Notes: generated by a model not told the origin, from the letters alone. Positions 44,880 through 54,742 are shown, numbered from the stretch's first letter. The stretch: 64,000 bases of DNA from Prochlorococcus sp. AG-402-O16 (GCA_003216415.1 QCIY01000006.1:24589-88588), one strand, 5' to 3'. Made by a program: numbers and translations.

Positions 44880-45149
44880 ATGAATGTAGACATATTTGGA
44901 TATTTTGCAGCGATTTTAACAACAGCTGCATTTCTACCTCAATTGATAAAGACTTTAAAAACAAAAAAGGCAGATGATGTCTCTTTGACAACTTTAGTGA
45001 TGTTTATTATCGGAGTTTTGTCTTGGATTATTTATGGTTATAAAATTTCTTCTACACCAATATTGATAGCTAATTTAATTACCCTAATCTTAAATACCTT
45101 GATACTAATATCAAAAATATATTTTTCAAAAACCTTAATTCAACATTAA
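44880..45149 (+). CDS. SemiSWEET/PQ-loop sugar transporter-like protein
   Basis: 89 residues with three membrane helices. The first carries the PQ motif (AFLPQLIKTLKTKKADDVS), followed by FIIGVLSWIIYGY and LIANLITLILNTLILISK. Bacterial SemiSWEETs dimerise to move small sugars down a gradient. The substrate is not known. Confidence 0.88.
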   Translation: MNVDIFGYFAAILTTAAFLPQLIKTLKTKKADDVSLTTLVMFIIGVLSWIIYGYKISSTPILIANLITLILNTLILISKIYFSKTLIQH

Positions 45150-45224
45150 ATAATTTAATAGTATTAAATTATTTAGAGATATTACCTAAATCTTATTTAT
45201 TATAAAACTAAATTTTTCCTGATC

Positions 45225-45449
45225 TTGAAAACTTCAAAATGTTGGGTTTGGTTTAAAGGTAGCCTTAACAAGGGTGGGTTTTGGAAAGAAGGGTTTACTT
45301 GTACCTTTGATGAGAAACCAGGGATTTTGATAGAGAGTCCTGCTTATGTCACTTGTAGAGTTCCAACCTGGAGAGTTTTGACTAAAGAACCAGAAGATTT
45401 GCATAAATCTCCTTTAATCCCTGACAAAGCAATATGGAAAATAATTTAA
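45225..45449 (+). CDS. Small conserved-looking hypothetical protein
   Basis: 74 residues from a TTG start (no in-frame ATG exists before the first conserved-looking residues). Starts MKTSKCWVWFKGSLNKGGFW and is rich in Trp, Gly and Pro (CRVPTWRVLTKEPEDL). Beta-rich composition, no membrane segment. No family recognised. It lies between SemiSWEET and the auxin-efflux-type carrier. Confidence 0.55.
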   Translation: MKTSKCWVWFKGSLNKGGFWKEGFTCTFDEKPGILIESPAYVTCRVPTWRVLTKEPEDLHKSPLIPDKAIWKII

Positions 45450-45609
45450 TTTATACATATTTAAAAAACTTTTTGACTGAGCGACGACGAGTTAGTATTG
45501 CTTTATTAAATAATTAACTAATACCATTTACTCTCTGTTTATAAATATTATCCCTTTCTTAATTTTTGGGTTTTTTCTTGGGAAAAAGAATCCAAGGATT
45601 TCTAAATAT

Positions 45610-46437
45610 ATGGCAAGACCTTTAATAAGATTTGGTATTCCATTAAGTGTAATGGGTCTTTTATTAAAAGAGGGTATAGATATAAACCTCATTAAAAGTG
45701 CATTCTTGGCATTTTCCTTAATTGGATTTTTAGTAGTTCTAATAAATATTTTCCCAATATTTAGAAACAGATTTCCTAATTACACCTTGCAGCTTGCAGG
45801 CCTAATAGGTAATACATCATTTCTTGGAATCCCAATTGCAATAGCACTTCTCCCTTCAACAACTATAAACTTTACTATCGGATTTGACTTAGGAACAACA
45901 CTTTTCGCTTGGATATTTGGACCTTTTTTTCTTCAAGAAAAATCCAAAGATAAGAACATACCAAATATCGAAGGCTTATTAAACGCATTGATAAATAGTC
46001 CTGCATCAAGAGGGATCATAGGTGTGCTCTTAGGATATCTTTTCCAAATAAATGAGATATTAGGCAATTACCTTTGGATACCTGCAAAAATAGTGATTGC
46101 TTTAGCAATAATTATTGTAGGAACAAAACTAGGCATAATAACAAATCAAAAAGGTAAATTTTTTGATCTTAATAAAGAAATTAAATTTTCAATTTTATTA
46201 AAGTTATTTATTTTACCTTTTATTGTTTTTTTTATAAGCAAATTTTTGAATTTTGACTTCTATCAATCATCAGCAGTAATTCTTCAGGCAGGAACCCCAA
46301 CGGCAATATCCACAATTTTAATGGCAGAGGCTTACGACGTGAAACAAAAAATCGCTTCAAAAATTCTTTTTACTACAACTTTGATTTCAATAATTACAAT
46401 TCCTCTCTTAAAGATTCTTATGAATGCCTTTAAATAA
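45610..46437 (+). CDS. AEC (auxin efflux carrier) family transporter, first helix outside any canonical start
   Basis: 275 residues from the ATG at 45610, about nine membrane helices. AGLIGNTSFLGIPIAIALLP and LQAGTPTAISTILMAEAYDVKQK are AEC-family motifs. In frame and upstream, 45535-45609 reads LFINIIPFLIFGFFLGKKNPRISKY, a credible first membrane helix and cytoplasmic loop, but this stretch has no ATG, GTG or TTG before the stop at 45511. Either a CTG/ATT/ATA start is used or the gene has lost its proper start. The substrate is unknown. Confidence 0.78.
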   Translation: MARPLIRFGIPLSVMGLLLKEGIDINLIKSAFLAFSLIGFLVVLINIFPIFRNRFPNYTLQLAGLIGNTSFLGIPIAIALLPSTTINFTIGFDLGTTLFAWIFGPFFLQEKSKDKNIPNIEGLLNALINSPASRGIIGVLLGYLFQINEILGNYLWIPAKIVIALAIIIVGTKLGIITNQKGKFFDLNKEIKFSILLKLFILPFIVFFISKFLNFDFYQSSAVILQAGTPTAISTILMAEAYDVKQKIASKILFTTTLISIITIPLLKILMNAFK

Positions 46438-46520
46438 AAAGCTTTTAGCGAAAATACATGATTAATGATAATTGTAAAGATAATATCCGGATAACTACAT
46501 AATGTCTTAAGATTTAGGTT

Positions 46521-46772
46521 ATGAAGTCAGCGAACCCTGAGAATGAATTTATCCCTTTAGATCTCAGGATTTCTGTGAGGAAGGATACTCTAAGGCTAAT
46601 CTCAGAGATGGCAAAAGATATGGGAATAAGCATTAATGAAGTCTTTAGTTTTTTAGCAGAAGATTCTGTAATCGATCTCGAATTACTTGAAGATTTGAAT
46701 AAAATTGAAATCCCCAATAAGTGCAGCTTTGATGATCTAAAAAACGCTATTCTTAAAAAAAGACTTTGCTAA
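46521..46772 (+). CDS. Small ribbon-helix-helix-like protein
   Basis: 83 residues. FIPLDLRISVRKDTLRLISEMAKDMGISINEVFSFLAED has the strand followed by two helices expected of a ribbon-helix-helix DNA-binding fold; the length fits CopG-like regulators. It is an inference only. The last residues overlap the end of the convergent membrane glycosyltransferase gene by 4 bp. Confidence 0.55.
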   Translation: MKSANPENEFIPLDLRISVRKDTLRLISEMAKDMGISINEVFSFLAEDSVIDLELLEDLNKIEIPNKCSFDDLKNAILKKRLC

Positions 46773-48574
46773 AATTTTTCAACTTTTCTTTTTCTCCAGT
46801 TAGATTTATAACCACTATTCACTAAAAGTTCTGAATACTTATTTAAATCACTTTTTTGAATTCGCCATAAATTGTAAATCCCAAATTGACCCAATTCTTG
46901 ATGATTAATATTTGACCAATGTATTTGGCGCGAAGAGTATTCATCTATCACGACCAAAAAAGATTTGTATTCATAATCAGGTTGATCCTCATAATTTTCT
47001 CTCCTATCATTTTTTAGCCTGTCTGAAAGATTAATTAATCCTTCTTTAGTATTTGATTCATAAAAAACTATTTGACGCGAATAATAATGTAAAGAAGGTT
47101 TTCTTATCCCAATCATCGCTAAAGTTTCTTGCCCCTCACGAATATCTAATATTAATTTTGAGATATTCCTCAAAGGTAATTGCCTGGAAGTATCTGCTAA
47201 TTTTCTAATTGGCGACATCAAAAAAGATTGTCCAATTAAAAGTAAAATTTGAAGATAGAGTAAGATATTTTTGGATTTAAAATAAAATAAAATTATTGCA
47301 AGAAGAGTAAAAGAAGAGAAGAACAATTTTGCTCTGAAAATTATCCCAGAGCTTATTAGTTCAGATACAAGATTAGGCATTTCAGGATCATTTATTGAAC
47401 TTAACCAAATATTTGAGAAAAAGAATGCTACTGAGATACCAAACAAAATTAAAATATTAAAAGTCCATAAATATAAATAACTTCTACTTAGCTTTTTTAA
47501 GTTTATAAAGCTATTACTTATTAAAATTGCCGCTGCTGGAATTGCTGGCAGCCAATAACTTGGTAGTTTCGTAGAAGAAATACTAAAGAAAATTAAAACT
47601 GATGTTAACCAACATAAAGAATATGTATAAAGGGTTTCAGCGACATCGCAAGTTTCTTTTGAACTTTTCAAGAAATCCTTAAAGGCTGTAAATATACCGT
47701 GATACAAAAAAGGGGTGAATGGTAATGAAGCCAATATCATTATGTAAAGAAAAAACCAGAATGGCTCTGCATGATTATTTACAACTGAGGTATACCTTTG
47801 AAAGTTATGATAACCAAAAAAATTTTCCCAAAAAGGCTTTCCTTCTTTTATTAGTTCTAAGATATACCATGGAAAACTTATAAGACTTGTTATCAAAAAA
47901 CCTTTCTTGGGATTTATTTTGCTGAGCAAACTTTTCCAATCCTTCTGACTAAATAAAAAAGATGTAATAGTCATCGTTACCAAAACAAAAGCAACAGGAC
48001 CTTTAGTTAAAATTGCAAGACCTAAAAATACCCACGCTGAAGTGCATTGATCATTATTGTCGCTTGCCATTCTTCTCCAAAACAAAAGCAGGCTAATCCC
48101 TAAAGTTCCGGTTAAAAGAGCATCACTCACAGCAGTTCTACTCCAGATAATTATTAATGGGGACAGAGCAAAGCCTAATGATGCAATTATTGGAGTGAGA
48201 AATTGCCTGTCACCTTTCTGTGGCCAACAAAACAAAGTATCTCCAATCATCAACATTAAAAATAATGATCCCAAAGCTGAAGGTAGTCTTGCGGAGAGTG
48301 TCCCGAAACTATCCCAAATCTCGTTTTTCGGTAATGAGTAAAAAAAACCCATTAGCCAATAAATAAGTGGAGGCTTATCAAAACGGAATATTCCATTGAC
48401 TTTTGGAGTCAACCAATCACCAGATTCACTCATTGCCCGTGCGGCTGCGGCAAATAAAGGTGGGGTTTCATCCACTAGTCCTGTAGTCCCTAAACCTAGA
48501 ATAAAAATTATGATCCCAGAAACTAAAACTATCAATAAGGTTATGAGCCTTTTTTTTGTTTTAACAAGAATCAT
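46769..48574 (-). CDS. ArnT-like (GT39/GT83) membrane glycosyltransferase
   Basis: 601 residues, about 12 membrane helices, then a soluble C-terminal domain. The first periplasmic loop has VDETPPLFAAAARAMSESGDWLTPKVNGIFRFDKPPLIYWLMGFFY, the conserved acidic and basic residues of the ArnT/PMT fold. It should move a sugar from a polyprenyl-phosphate donor to a lipid A or protein acceptor. The next gene upstream is a GT4 transferase, and then an EamA permease, so these may form a surface-glycan module. Confidence 0.88.
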   Translation of the reverse strand: MILVKTKKRLITLLIVLVSGIIIFILGLGTTGLVDETPPLFAAAARAMSESGDWLTPKVNGIFRFDKPPLIYWLMGFFYSLPKNEIWDSFGTLSARLPSALGSLFLMLMIGDTLFCWPQKGDRQFLTPIIASLGFALSPLIIIWSRTAVSDALLTGTLGISLLLFWRRMASDNNDQCTSAWVFLGLAILTKGPVAFVLVTMTITSFLFSQKDWKSLLSKINPKKGFLITSLISFPWYILELIKEGKPFWENFFGYHNFQRYTSVVNNHAEPFWFFLYIMILASLPFTPFLYHGIFTAFKDFLKSSKETCDVAETLYTYSLCWLTSVLIFFSISSTKLPSYWLPAIPAAAILISNSFINLKKLSRSYLYLWTFNILILFGISVAFFFSNIWLSSINDPEMPNLVSELISSGIIFRAKLFFSSFTLLAIILFYFKSKNILLYLQILLLIGQSFLMSPIRKLADTSRQLPLRNISKLILDIREGQETLAMIGIRKPSLHYYSRQIVFYESNTKEGLINLSDRLKNDRRENYEDQPDYEYKSFLVVIDEYSSRQIHWSNINHQELGQFGIYNLWRIQKSDLNKYSELLVNSGYKSNWRKRKVEKF

Positions 48575-48588
48575 TTAATGTATTTAAT

Positions 48589-49665
48589 TTACTTATATTC
48601 TTTGATTACCTTATTTAGCCAGTTCACAACCTTGTTAGCAAATATATCTGTAGAAGCATTTTTTTCTACCCATATTCTACAATTTTTACGTTTTATCTTA
48701 TCAATAATTTCTACATAGGAAACAAGTGATTCTTTGTCATCAGGGTCCGCAAGATAACCAGTTTGGCCGTGCTGAATAATATCACTCGGTCCACCCCTTT
48801 TATAAGCGATAACTGGCACCCCACAGGCTAAAGCTTCAACAATAACATTCCCATATGCCTCATTCCATTTCGGAGTATTTAGCAAAGCTCTACATTTACC
48901 AAGTTCTTTTTGTAATTCATAAGTTGCTAAAAACCCCCTCCAATCTATAGTTCCTTGAGGGAATGATTTTTCTATCTTTGTGGCATAGCTCTCATCTTCT
49001 ATAAATCCCCAAACATTTATTTTTTCACCAAGTTCATTTGCTACAAAAGCTGCATCTTCCAAACCTTTCTCCGGTGCCACTCTTCCAACCCAAGCTAAGG
49101 GTCCCTTTACTGAATCTTGAAAAATATAATTATCTAATTTAAAACCATTCCCGATAATTGTTGGTTTTTTTATAAATGGATAATCATTAGCTTGTGCTTT
49201 AGAATGAAAAGCAAAGTTATGTGGGTGTTTAGAATATACCTTTGAGATTAAATTACTTACTACCGAACTTTCCGAACCCATACTAATAATATGTGCAATG
49301 GGTATCTCTAAATTTAAAGTCATCCAAATAGGTAACCAATCATAAGACATGTTTAACAATACATCTGATTGTTTAGCGATATTAATTCCCTTTTCAACCA
49401 TTCCTGCTAAAAGTGAATTATCTGGGATAATTACAGGCGAATTGTAATTTTGATGCTGCCAACTAATTTGATCTTGACCTTCTACATAATGTAATTTTGC
49501 TTTTTCATTGCTTTTATATAATTTTGAATTTTTAGGAGCTATTACCTCTACTGTATGACCTAAATTAAGCAACCCTGAAACTAAAGAATTTAAAGTTAAT
49601 TCAACTCCTCCACCTTTGCCGCTTCCCAAGAAACCTATAGGAGTACTTATCAAAACTATTCGCAT
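48589..49665 (-). CDS. GT4-family glycosyltransferase
   Basis: 358 residues with a GT-B fold. LISTPIGFLGSGKGGGVELTLNSLVSGLLNLGHTV at the N-terminus, LAWVGRVAPEKGLEDAA in the middle and EAYGNVIVEALACGVPVIAYKRGGPSDII (the ExxxxxxxE region) near the end are typical of group 1/GT4 retaining transferases. It acts on the cytoplasmic face. It is 14 bp upstream of the ArnT-like gene and is likely in the same transcript. Confidence 0.92.
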   Translation of the reverse strand: MRIVLISTPIGFLGSGKGGGVELTLNSLVSGLLNLGHTVEVIAPKNSKLYKSNEKAKLHYVEGQDQISWQHQNYNSPVIIPDNSLLAGMVEKGINIAKQSDVLLNMSYDWLPIWMTLNLEIPIAHIISMGSESSVVSNLISKVYSKHPHNFAFHSKAQANDYPFIKKPTIIGNGFKLDNYIFQDSVKGPLAWVGRVAPEKGLEDAAFVANELGEKINVWGFIEDESYATKIEKSFPQGTIDWRGFLATYELQKELGKCRALLNTPKWNEAYGNVIVEALACGVPVIAYKRGGPSDIIQHGQTGYLADPDDKESLVSYVEIIDKIKRKNCRIWVEKNASTDIFANKVVNWLNKVIKEYK

Positions 49666-49694
49666 TATTTAAACTTTTTACACCAAAAAACTAA

Positions 49695-50636
49695 CTAAAT
49701 ATTAGTATCGTTAAGTTTATTTTCCCATAAAGACCTTCTCTGGCTCACAAAAAATACCGAGATAAGAACAAAAGCTACTCCTATCCATTGAACAAAAGTA
49801 AGTCTTTCATCTAACCAAACACCTCCACTAAGAAGAGCAAATACAGGAGTTAAAAATGCAAGTGTACTAAATCCAGTTATTTCTTTATCATTTGCAAAGT
49901 AGAAAAACAATCCATAAGCTATTGCTCCTCCAAATATACTTGCAAATGACATGAGTCCCCAATCAAATATTGACCATTCTGGAATTATTTGAAAATTTGA
50001 TTTTAAGCAATGCTTAAGAATTAGGGGCACACTCCCTAAAACCATGTGCCATCCCGTGACCGCAACTGGATCACTTTTAGTACATGTGAACCTAATTAAA
50101 ATCGTGCCAAGTGCCATAGCGAGAGAGGCTGCAAGCATCCAAAGTTCTCCAAAGTTAAAAGCTATATCACTCATAGACTTATCAGACATTAACCACCAAT
50201 TTTCTAAAAATTCTTGCGGAACTCCTAAGAAAACTATTCCTCCCAAGCCAAAAAGTAAGCCTAACCATCCTATTGGATTAATTAAATTTCCAAAAATTGT
50301 TCTTGCTAAAATTGCTACCAAAAGAGGTTGAGAATCAATCAACACAGAGCCTAGACCTGCTCCTGTTTTTTCTATACCATAAGTTAAAAACAACTGAAAA
50401 AAAGTAGCATCGACTATTGTAAAAACAAAAAACCACTTCAAATCGCACTTATAAATTTTTAAATCCCTTTTAAACAAATATGTCGTTATTAGAACAAGAA
50501 TTCCTGCAGGAAGTAATCTTAAAGAAGCAACAAACTCTGGCCCAGCACTAGATACTAAGGGCGTCATAGCCGCCATTGAGGTACCCCAAAGTGCAAAAGG
50601 GAGTATCATTAAAAACCAATTTAGGATTGAATTCAT
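49695..50636 (-). CDS. EamA/DMT-superfamily permease
   Basis: 313 residues, ten predicted membrane helices in two EamA repeats (GTSMAAMTPLVSSAGPEFVASLRLLPAGILVL and MALGTILIRFTCTKSDPVAVTGWHMVLGSVPL). Typical drug/metabolite exporters of this family carry amino acids or other small metabolites. It lies 29 bp upstream of the GT4 gene and is divergent from sppA. Confidence 0.9.
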   Translation of the reverse strand: MNSILNWFLMILPFALWGTSMAAMTPLVSSAGPEFVASLRLLPAGILVLITTYLFKRDLKIYKCDLKWFFVFTIVDATFFQLFLTYGIEKTGAGLGSVLIDSQPLLVAILARTIFGNLINPIGWLGLLFGLGGIVFLGVPQEFLENWWLMSDKSMSDIAFNFGELWMLAASLAMALGTILIRFTCTKSDPVAVTGWHMVLGSVPLILKHCLKSNFQIIPEWSIFDWGLMSFASIFGGAIAYGLFFYFANDKEITGFSTLAFLTPVFALLSGGVWLDERLTFVQWIGVAFVLISVFFVSQRRSLWENKLNDTNI

Positions 50637-50688
50637 TAGGTCTGCTGGTAATCTTTTTAAAGTAGTTTTATGTATTTACCTTAAAAGA

Positions 50689-51498
50689 ATGATTTGGCCT
50701 TTTAGACGAAAGTCAAAAAAAAGAATGGCTCGTATCGTAATTGATGAGCCTATTACAAGTTCAACAAGAGTTTCTGTCCTAAAAGCTCTTAAACAAATTG
50801 AGGATAGAGAATTTCCTGCTTTAATCGTGAGGATTGATTCTCCAGGTGGAACTGTAGGAGATAGCCAAGAAATATACTCTGCTATTAAAAGACTTAAGGG
50901 AAAAGGATGTAAAGTTATTGCTAGTTTTGGAAACATTTCAGCCTCTGGAGGTGTTTACATTGGTGTTGCATCTGACAAAATAGTTGCAAATCCTGGCACA
51001 ATTACAGGATCCATTGGTGTGATTATAAGAGGAAATAATTTATCTGAATTATTAGATAAAATTGGTATAAAATTCGAAACTGTTAAAAGTGGCGTATTTA
51101 AAGATATACTTTCTCCAGATAAACCTTTAAGTGAGGAAGGCAGAGAACTACTTCAAGGCCTGATAGATGAAAGTTATAAACAATTTACTGAAGCTGTAGC
51201 TGAAGGAAGAAATTTACCTGTAGAAAAAGTAAGAAAATTTGCAGATGGAAGAATTTTTACTGGTTCACAAGCAAAAGAATTGGGACTTGTTGATGAGGTT
51301 GGAGATGAATTTGTTGCTAGGGAACTTGCTGCAAATATGGTTAGTATTGATCCTAAAATTCAGCCCTTAACATTTGGGAAGAAAAAAAAGAAAATACTTG
51401 GCCTAATACCTGGAAGTAAAATTATTGAAAAAGTTGTTAATAATATCTTTTTTGAGATTGATTCATCCAATAAAATACTCTGGTTGTATAAGCCTTAA
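50689..51498 (+). CDS. sppA: Signal peptide peptidase SppA
   Basis: 269 residues, the short form of SppA. The nucleophile Ser is in GNISASGGVYIGVASDKIVANPGTITGSIGV (GxSASGG), and the general-base Lys and substrate strand are in the DKIVANPGTITGSIGVII region. IFTGSQAKELGLVDEVG is the conserved C-terminal motif. It cleaves leftover signal peptides in the membrane; the short N-terminus has no clear transmembrane helix, so it may be peripheral. aroH starts 6 bp after the stop. Confidence 0.92.
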   Translation: MIWPFRRKSKKRMARIVIDEPITSSTRVSVLKALKQIEDREFPALIVRIDSPGGTVGDSQEIYSAIKRLKGKGCKVIASFGNISASGGVYIGVASDKIVANPGTITGSIGVIIRGNNLSELLDKIGIKFETVKSGVFKDILSPDKPLSEEGRELLQGLIDESYKQFTEAVAEGRNLPVEKVRKFADGRIFTGSQAKELGLVDEVGDEFVARELAANMVSIDPKIQPLTFGKKKKKILGLIPGSKIIEKVVNNIFFEIDSSNKILWLYKP

Positions 51499-51504
51499 AT
51501 CAAT

Positions 51505-51888
51505 ATGTATGAAAAAATGAAAGATGATTATAAAATTACATTTATTCGCGGAGCTACAACTGCAACTGGAAATTCTGTTAGCGAAATAGAAGATGCGGTA
51601 GTGGAATTAATAGATGAATTAATTTCACGCAACAATCTTAATAAGAACAATTTATTATCCATTATATTTACATCGACAAAAGACTTAGATGCATGTTTTC
51701 CTGCTTCAATTGCTAGGAAATGTAATGGACTTGATTCAGTAGCATTTTTAGACTGTCAACAGATGTATGTCTCAAATGATGTCAATTTTTGTATAAGAAT
51801 AATGGCACAAGTTTTATTACCCTCTAAAAATCCTGTTAAGCATCCCTATTTAAGAGGAGCTTCAAAATTAAGGACCGATAGATGTTAA
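51505..51888 (+). CDS. aroH: Chorismate mutase, AroH type
   Basis: 127 residues. IRGATTATGNSVSEIEDAVVELIDELISRN, IIFTSTKDLDACFPASIARK and QMYVSNDVNFCIRIMAQV match monofunctional AroH, with the Arg of the first motif and the late Arg binding chorismate. It converts chorismate to prephenate for Phe and Tyr synthesis. Two Met codons lie close together at the start (MYEKM); the second is equally possible. Confidence 0.93.
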   Translation: MYEKMKDDYKITFIRGATTATGNSVSEIEDAVVELIDELISRNNLNKNNLLSIIFTSTKDLDACFPASIARKCNGLDSVAFLDCQQMYVSNDVNFCIRIMAQVLLPSKNPVKHPYLRGASKLRTDRC

Positions 51889-51956
51889 TCTTAATAAAAC
51901 AATTTTCAACTTTAAATTTGGGTTAATTCAATTAACCCTAAAAATTAATTTAATCA

Positions 51957-52535
51957 ATGTTAAAAAAAACAAAGAAACTTGCTTTTAATTTTAAAATTTT
52001 AAGGTTACTTCTTATTCCTACAATTTTAGTTTCAACTCCATTCTTCAATAACATCCAAGATGCTAAAGCAGGGTTAGAATTCCAATGGCAACAGGATTCT
52101 GGGTTCAGAAGATTAAAGTGGTTTCAAAAATCAAATCAAAGAAGATTTAAAAATAGAATTTATTTTTTCTTGAGGCCATCTGATAGAAATGCTGATCTCT
52201 TAAAAATTAATATAGCTATCCCTAAAACCTTTAAAGTGACTCTAAAAAATGAAAAAATAAGTCTTTGCAAGGTGAGAATAGGAGGTTTTGAAACACGAAC
52301 TAAATGTCTAGAAAATATTCCTGCTGATATTGAAATTAATACTGATGAAAAATCCTTACGTTCATTAAATATCTATCCATACAGCCCAATTCCATCTGAT
52401 AAATCAAGTTATGCAATAGTACTAAAAGTCTTCAATCCAAAAAAATCAGGACTATACCAATTTCATTCATATGGTCAACCTAAAGGGAAATCAGTTTCAA
52501 GTTATTTAGGAAGCTGGACTATAGTGATCAATTAA
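51957..52535 (+). CDS. DUF2808 family secreted protein
   Basis: 192 residues. N-terminal signal peptide with a basic leader and hydrophobic core ending in DAKA; the mature part has GLEFQWQQDSGFRRLKWFQ and LLKINIAIPKTFKVTLKNEKISLCKVRIGGF, typical of the cyanobacterial DUF2808 family. It is predicted to be periplasmic. Function is unknown. It ends 30 bp before rpmH. Confidence 0.85.
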   Translation: MLKKTKKLAFNFKILRLLLIPTILVSTPFFNNIQDAKAGLEFQWQQDSGFRRLKWFQKSNQRRFKNRIYFFLRPSDRNADLLKINIAIPKTFKVTLKNEKISLCKVRIGGFETRTKCLENIPADIEINTDEKSLRSLNIYPYSPIPSDKSSYAIVLKVFNPKKSGLYQFHSYGQPKGKSVSSYLGSWTIVIN

Positions 52536-52565
52536 ATGATAGATTAAAAATGGATAATAAAAAAA

Positions 52566-52703
52566 ATGACTAAAAGAACTTTTGGCGGAACTTCAAGAAA
52601 AAGAAAACGCGTATCTGGTTTTAGAGTAAGAATGCGTTCACATACTGGTAGAAGAGTTATAAGAAGCAGAAGACAAAAAGGTAGAGAAAAAATAGCTGTT
52701 TAA
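52566..52703 (+). CDS. rpmH: Ribosomal protein L34
   Basis: 45-residue basic protein, [19 protein letters not shown] onward, with the [19 protein letters not shown] core of bacterial L34. It is part of the large ribosomal subunit. It starts the common rpmH-rnpA-PH domain-yidC gene order. Confidence 0.97.
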   Translation: MTKRTFGGTSRKRKRVSGFRVRMRSHTGRRVIRSRRQKGREKIAV

Positions 52704-52715
52704 CACACAATCACC

Positions 52716-53102
52716 ATGGCCTTACCTAAAGATATGCGCTTAAAAGGTCATAGGACTTTTAATTACATCAATAAAAACTCCATAAAATATCATGGGAAAT
52801 TAATGACTTTTAAATTAGTAAAATCAAATCCTGAAATACTCTCATCCCATAAATTTAAAATTACCTCAAACAATTTTAGGATTGCAATTGCTATTAGTAA
52901 AAAAGTTTCAAAAAAAGCTGTAAACAGAAACAAAATAAGAAGGATTCTGCAGGAATGGTTATCAACAAACATAAAAAAAATCAATAACCACAAACCTTAT
53001 TGGTTACTTGTTAACCTTAAATTTGGAGATTTCTGCAATGATAAAAATATACTTTTGGAGGAATTTCAAAACTTAATGTTCAAATCTCATCTAATCAAAT
53101 GA
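52716..53102 (+). CDS. rnpA: RNase P protein component
   Basis: 128 residues. The RNR motif region ISKKVSKKAVNRNKIRRILQEW (about 65-87) is diagnostic. The protein binds RNase P RNA and helps to process tRNA 5' ends. It lies 12 bp after rpmH and overlaps the PH-domain gene by 4 bp. Confidence 0.95.
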   Translation: MALPKDMRLKGHRTFNYINKNSIKYHGKLMTFKLVKSNPEILSSHKFKITSNNFRIAIAISKKVSKKAVNRNKIRRILQEWLSTNIKKINNHKPYWLLVNLKFGDFCNDKNILLEEFQNLMFKSHLIK

Positions 53103-53512
53103 TTAACATGAATGAAGAAACCTTTTATGAAGGTGGCCCTGCAAAAAGTGATTTAATAATAAATCTTTTAGCAGGATTAACTATTCTTGGTTTGCCATTT
53201 ACCTTTGCCGCAATTGTTAGAGCCTTGTGGTTGAGATATAAAATTACAAACAAGAGAATTACAATAGATGGAGGTTGGTTTGGTAAAAACAAAACACAAG
53301 TTTCATTAAATAACATTGAAGAAATTAGATCTATTCCGAGGGGATTCGGATCATACGGTGATATGGTTCTTATTCTTAATGACGGATCAAAGGTTGAGAT
53401 GAAATCATTACCCCTATTTAGGGAAAAGCAAAAATTTATCGAAGAAAATATAAATAAAAAATCACAAATACTAAATCTTAATCAGGTTGAAGGATTTGCT
53501 ACTAAATCCTAA
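53099..53512 (+). CDS. PH-domain membrane protein
   Basis: 137 residues. One to two membrane helices near the N-terminus (DLIINLLAGLTILGLPFTFAAIVRALWL) are followed by a bacterial PH (YdbS/bPH2-like) domain: YKITNKRITIDGGWFGKNKTQVSLNNIEEIRSIPRGFGSYGDMVLILNDGS. In cyanobacteria this gene regularly lies between rnpA and yidC, suggesting a role in membrane protein insertion or homeostasis. It overlaps rnpA by 4 bp. Confidence 0.85.
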   Translation: MINMNEETFYEGGPAKSDLIINLLAGLTILGLPFTFAAIVRALWLRYKITNKRITIDGGWFGKNKTQVSLNNIEEIRSIPRGFGSYGDMVLILNDGSKVEMKSLPLFREKQKFIEENINKKSQILNLNQVEGFATKS

Positions 53513-53584
53513 TTAAATTAATTACAAAAAACTTTTTTTCTTGTAAAATAAATTGTCTACTAAAATTACACTCTCTTTAATATC

Positions 53585-54727
53585 GTGATAGGGTTCATTT
53601 CTGAAAAACTACTTATCCCGATTCTAGATTTTTTCTACGGTTTAGTCCCAAGTTATGGTTTAGCAATTGTTGCCTTAACAGTTGTTATTAGAATTGCACT
53701 TTTCCCATTAAGCGCTGGTTCGATTAGAAGTGCCAGAAGGATGAAGATTGCACAACCTGTAATGCAAAAAAAACAAGCAGAAATAAAATCTAAGTTTTCA
53801 GGTGATCCAAAGAAACAACAAGAAGAATTAGGAAAACTAATGAACGAATTTGGCAGCCCTCTTGCTGGTTGTCTTCCATTAATTGTACAAATGCCTGTCC
53901 TATTTGCGTTGTTTGCAACTCTTAGGGGCTCACCTTTTGCTGATGTTCCTTACAACATAAATCTTAAGGTTGTTCCGCAAGATCAAATTGCCGCTATAGA
54001 TCCAAAACCATATAAATCCCCAAGACACTCTATTTTTATTACAGAAAAATCTCATTTCCCTGTTGTAGCGACTATTCCAAATGGAACGAAATTAGGAACA
54101 CAAGAATCAATCAAAATAAATTTGCAAACAACAAATGGTAACAGCTATTCGGAAGTACTAACTAATTACGATAATGGTTCCAAATTCCTTCCTACATGGA
54201 AAGTTTCAAAAGGATCCGAAAATATAAAAGTTTCCCAAGACGGTACAGTAACAGCAATTAAACCAGGTGATGCAACAATTGAAGCAAAAATCCCTGGCCT
54301 AGCAGCTAAAAGTGGATTTCTCTTCATAAAAGCACTTGGTCAAGTTGGCTTTTATGTGGATGGGGCTATCAACTGGGATATTGCTGCTCTAGTAGGTGCC
54401 TTTGGATTAACTTTGCTACTCTCTCAAGTTTTGTCTAGTCAAGGGATGCCAGCGAACCCTCAACAATCAACAGCTAACAAAATCACTCCAGTCATGATTA
54501 CTGGTATGTTTCTATTTTTCCCACTGCCTGCAGGTGTACTTTTATACATGGTTGTTGCAAACATATTCCAAGCGTTTCAGACCTTTCTTCTTAATAAAGA
54601 AGCTCTGCCTGATAATCTACAGAAAATTTTGGATCAACAATTATTAGGGAAAAATGAAGCAATTACAACTGCTTCTTCAACTATTTCAGATAAAAGATTA
54701 CCTTTTGAACCAAATAGTAAAAAATAA
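53585..54727 (+). CDS. yidC: Membrane protein insertase YidC/Oxa1/Alb3
   Basis: 380 residues from a GTG start. The N-terminal insertase helices ([46 protein letters not shown]) carry the conserved Arg in the hydrophilic groove; [23 protein letters not shown] and [22 protein letters not shown] complete the five-helix core. A periplasmic/lumenal insert with a Big-2-like [22 protein letters not shown] segment lies between the helices. It inserts thylakoid and plasma membrane proteins. Confidence 0.96.
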   Translation: MIGFISEKLLIPILDFFYGLVPSYGLAIVALTVVIRIALFPLSAGSIRSARRMKIAQPVMQKKQAEIKSKFSGDPKKQQEELGKLMNEFGSPLAGCLPLIVQMPVLFALFATLRGSPFADVPYNINLKVVPQDQIAAIDPKPYKSPRHSIFITEKSHFPVVATIPNGTKLGTQESIKINLQTTNGNSYSEVLTNYDNGSKFLPTWKVSKGSENIKVSQDGTVTAIKPGDATIEAKIPGLAAKSGFLFIKALGQVGFYVDGAINWDIAALVGAFGLTLLLSQVLSSQGMPANPQQSTANKITPVMITGMFLFFPLPAGVLLYMVVANIFQAFQTFLLNKEALPDNLQKILDQQLLGKNEAITTASSTISDKRLPFEPNSKK

Positions 54728-54742
54728 TCCTAATCTTCAATA

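Noticed and set aside
45473..45517. Short TTG-initiated frame (LTERRRVSIALLNN) before the AEC transporter
   Set aside because: Only 14 codons, no ribosome-binding site and no similarity that I recognise; probably chance.
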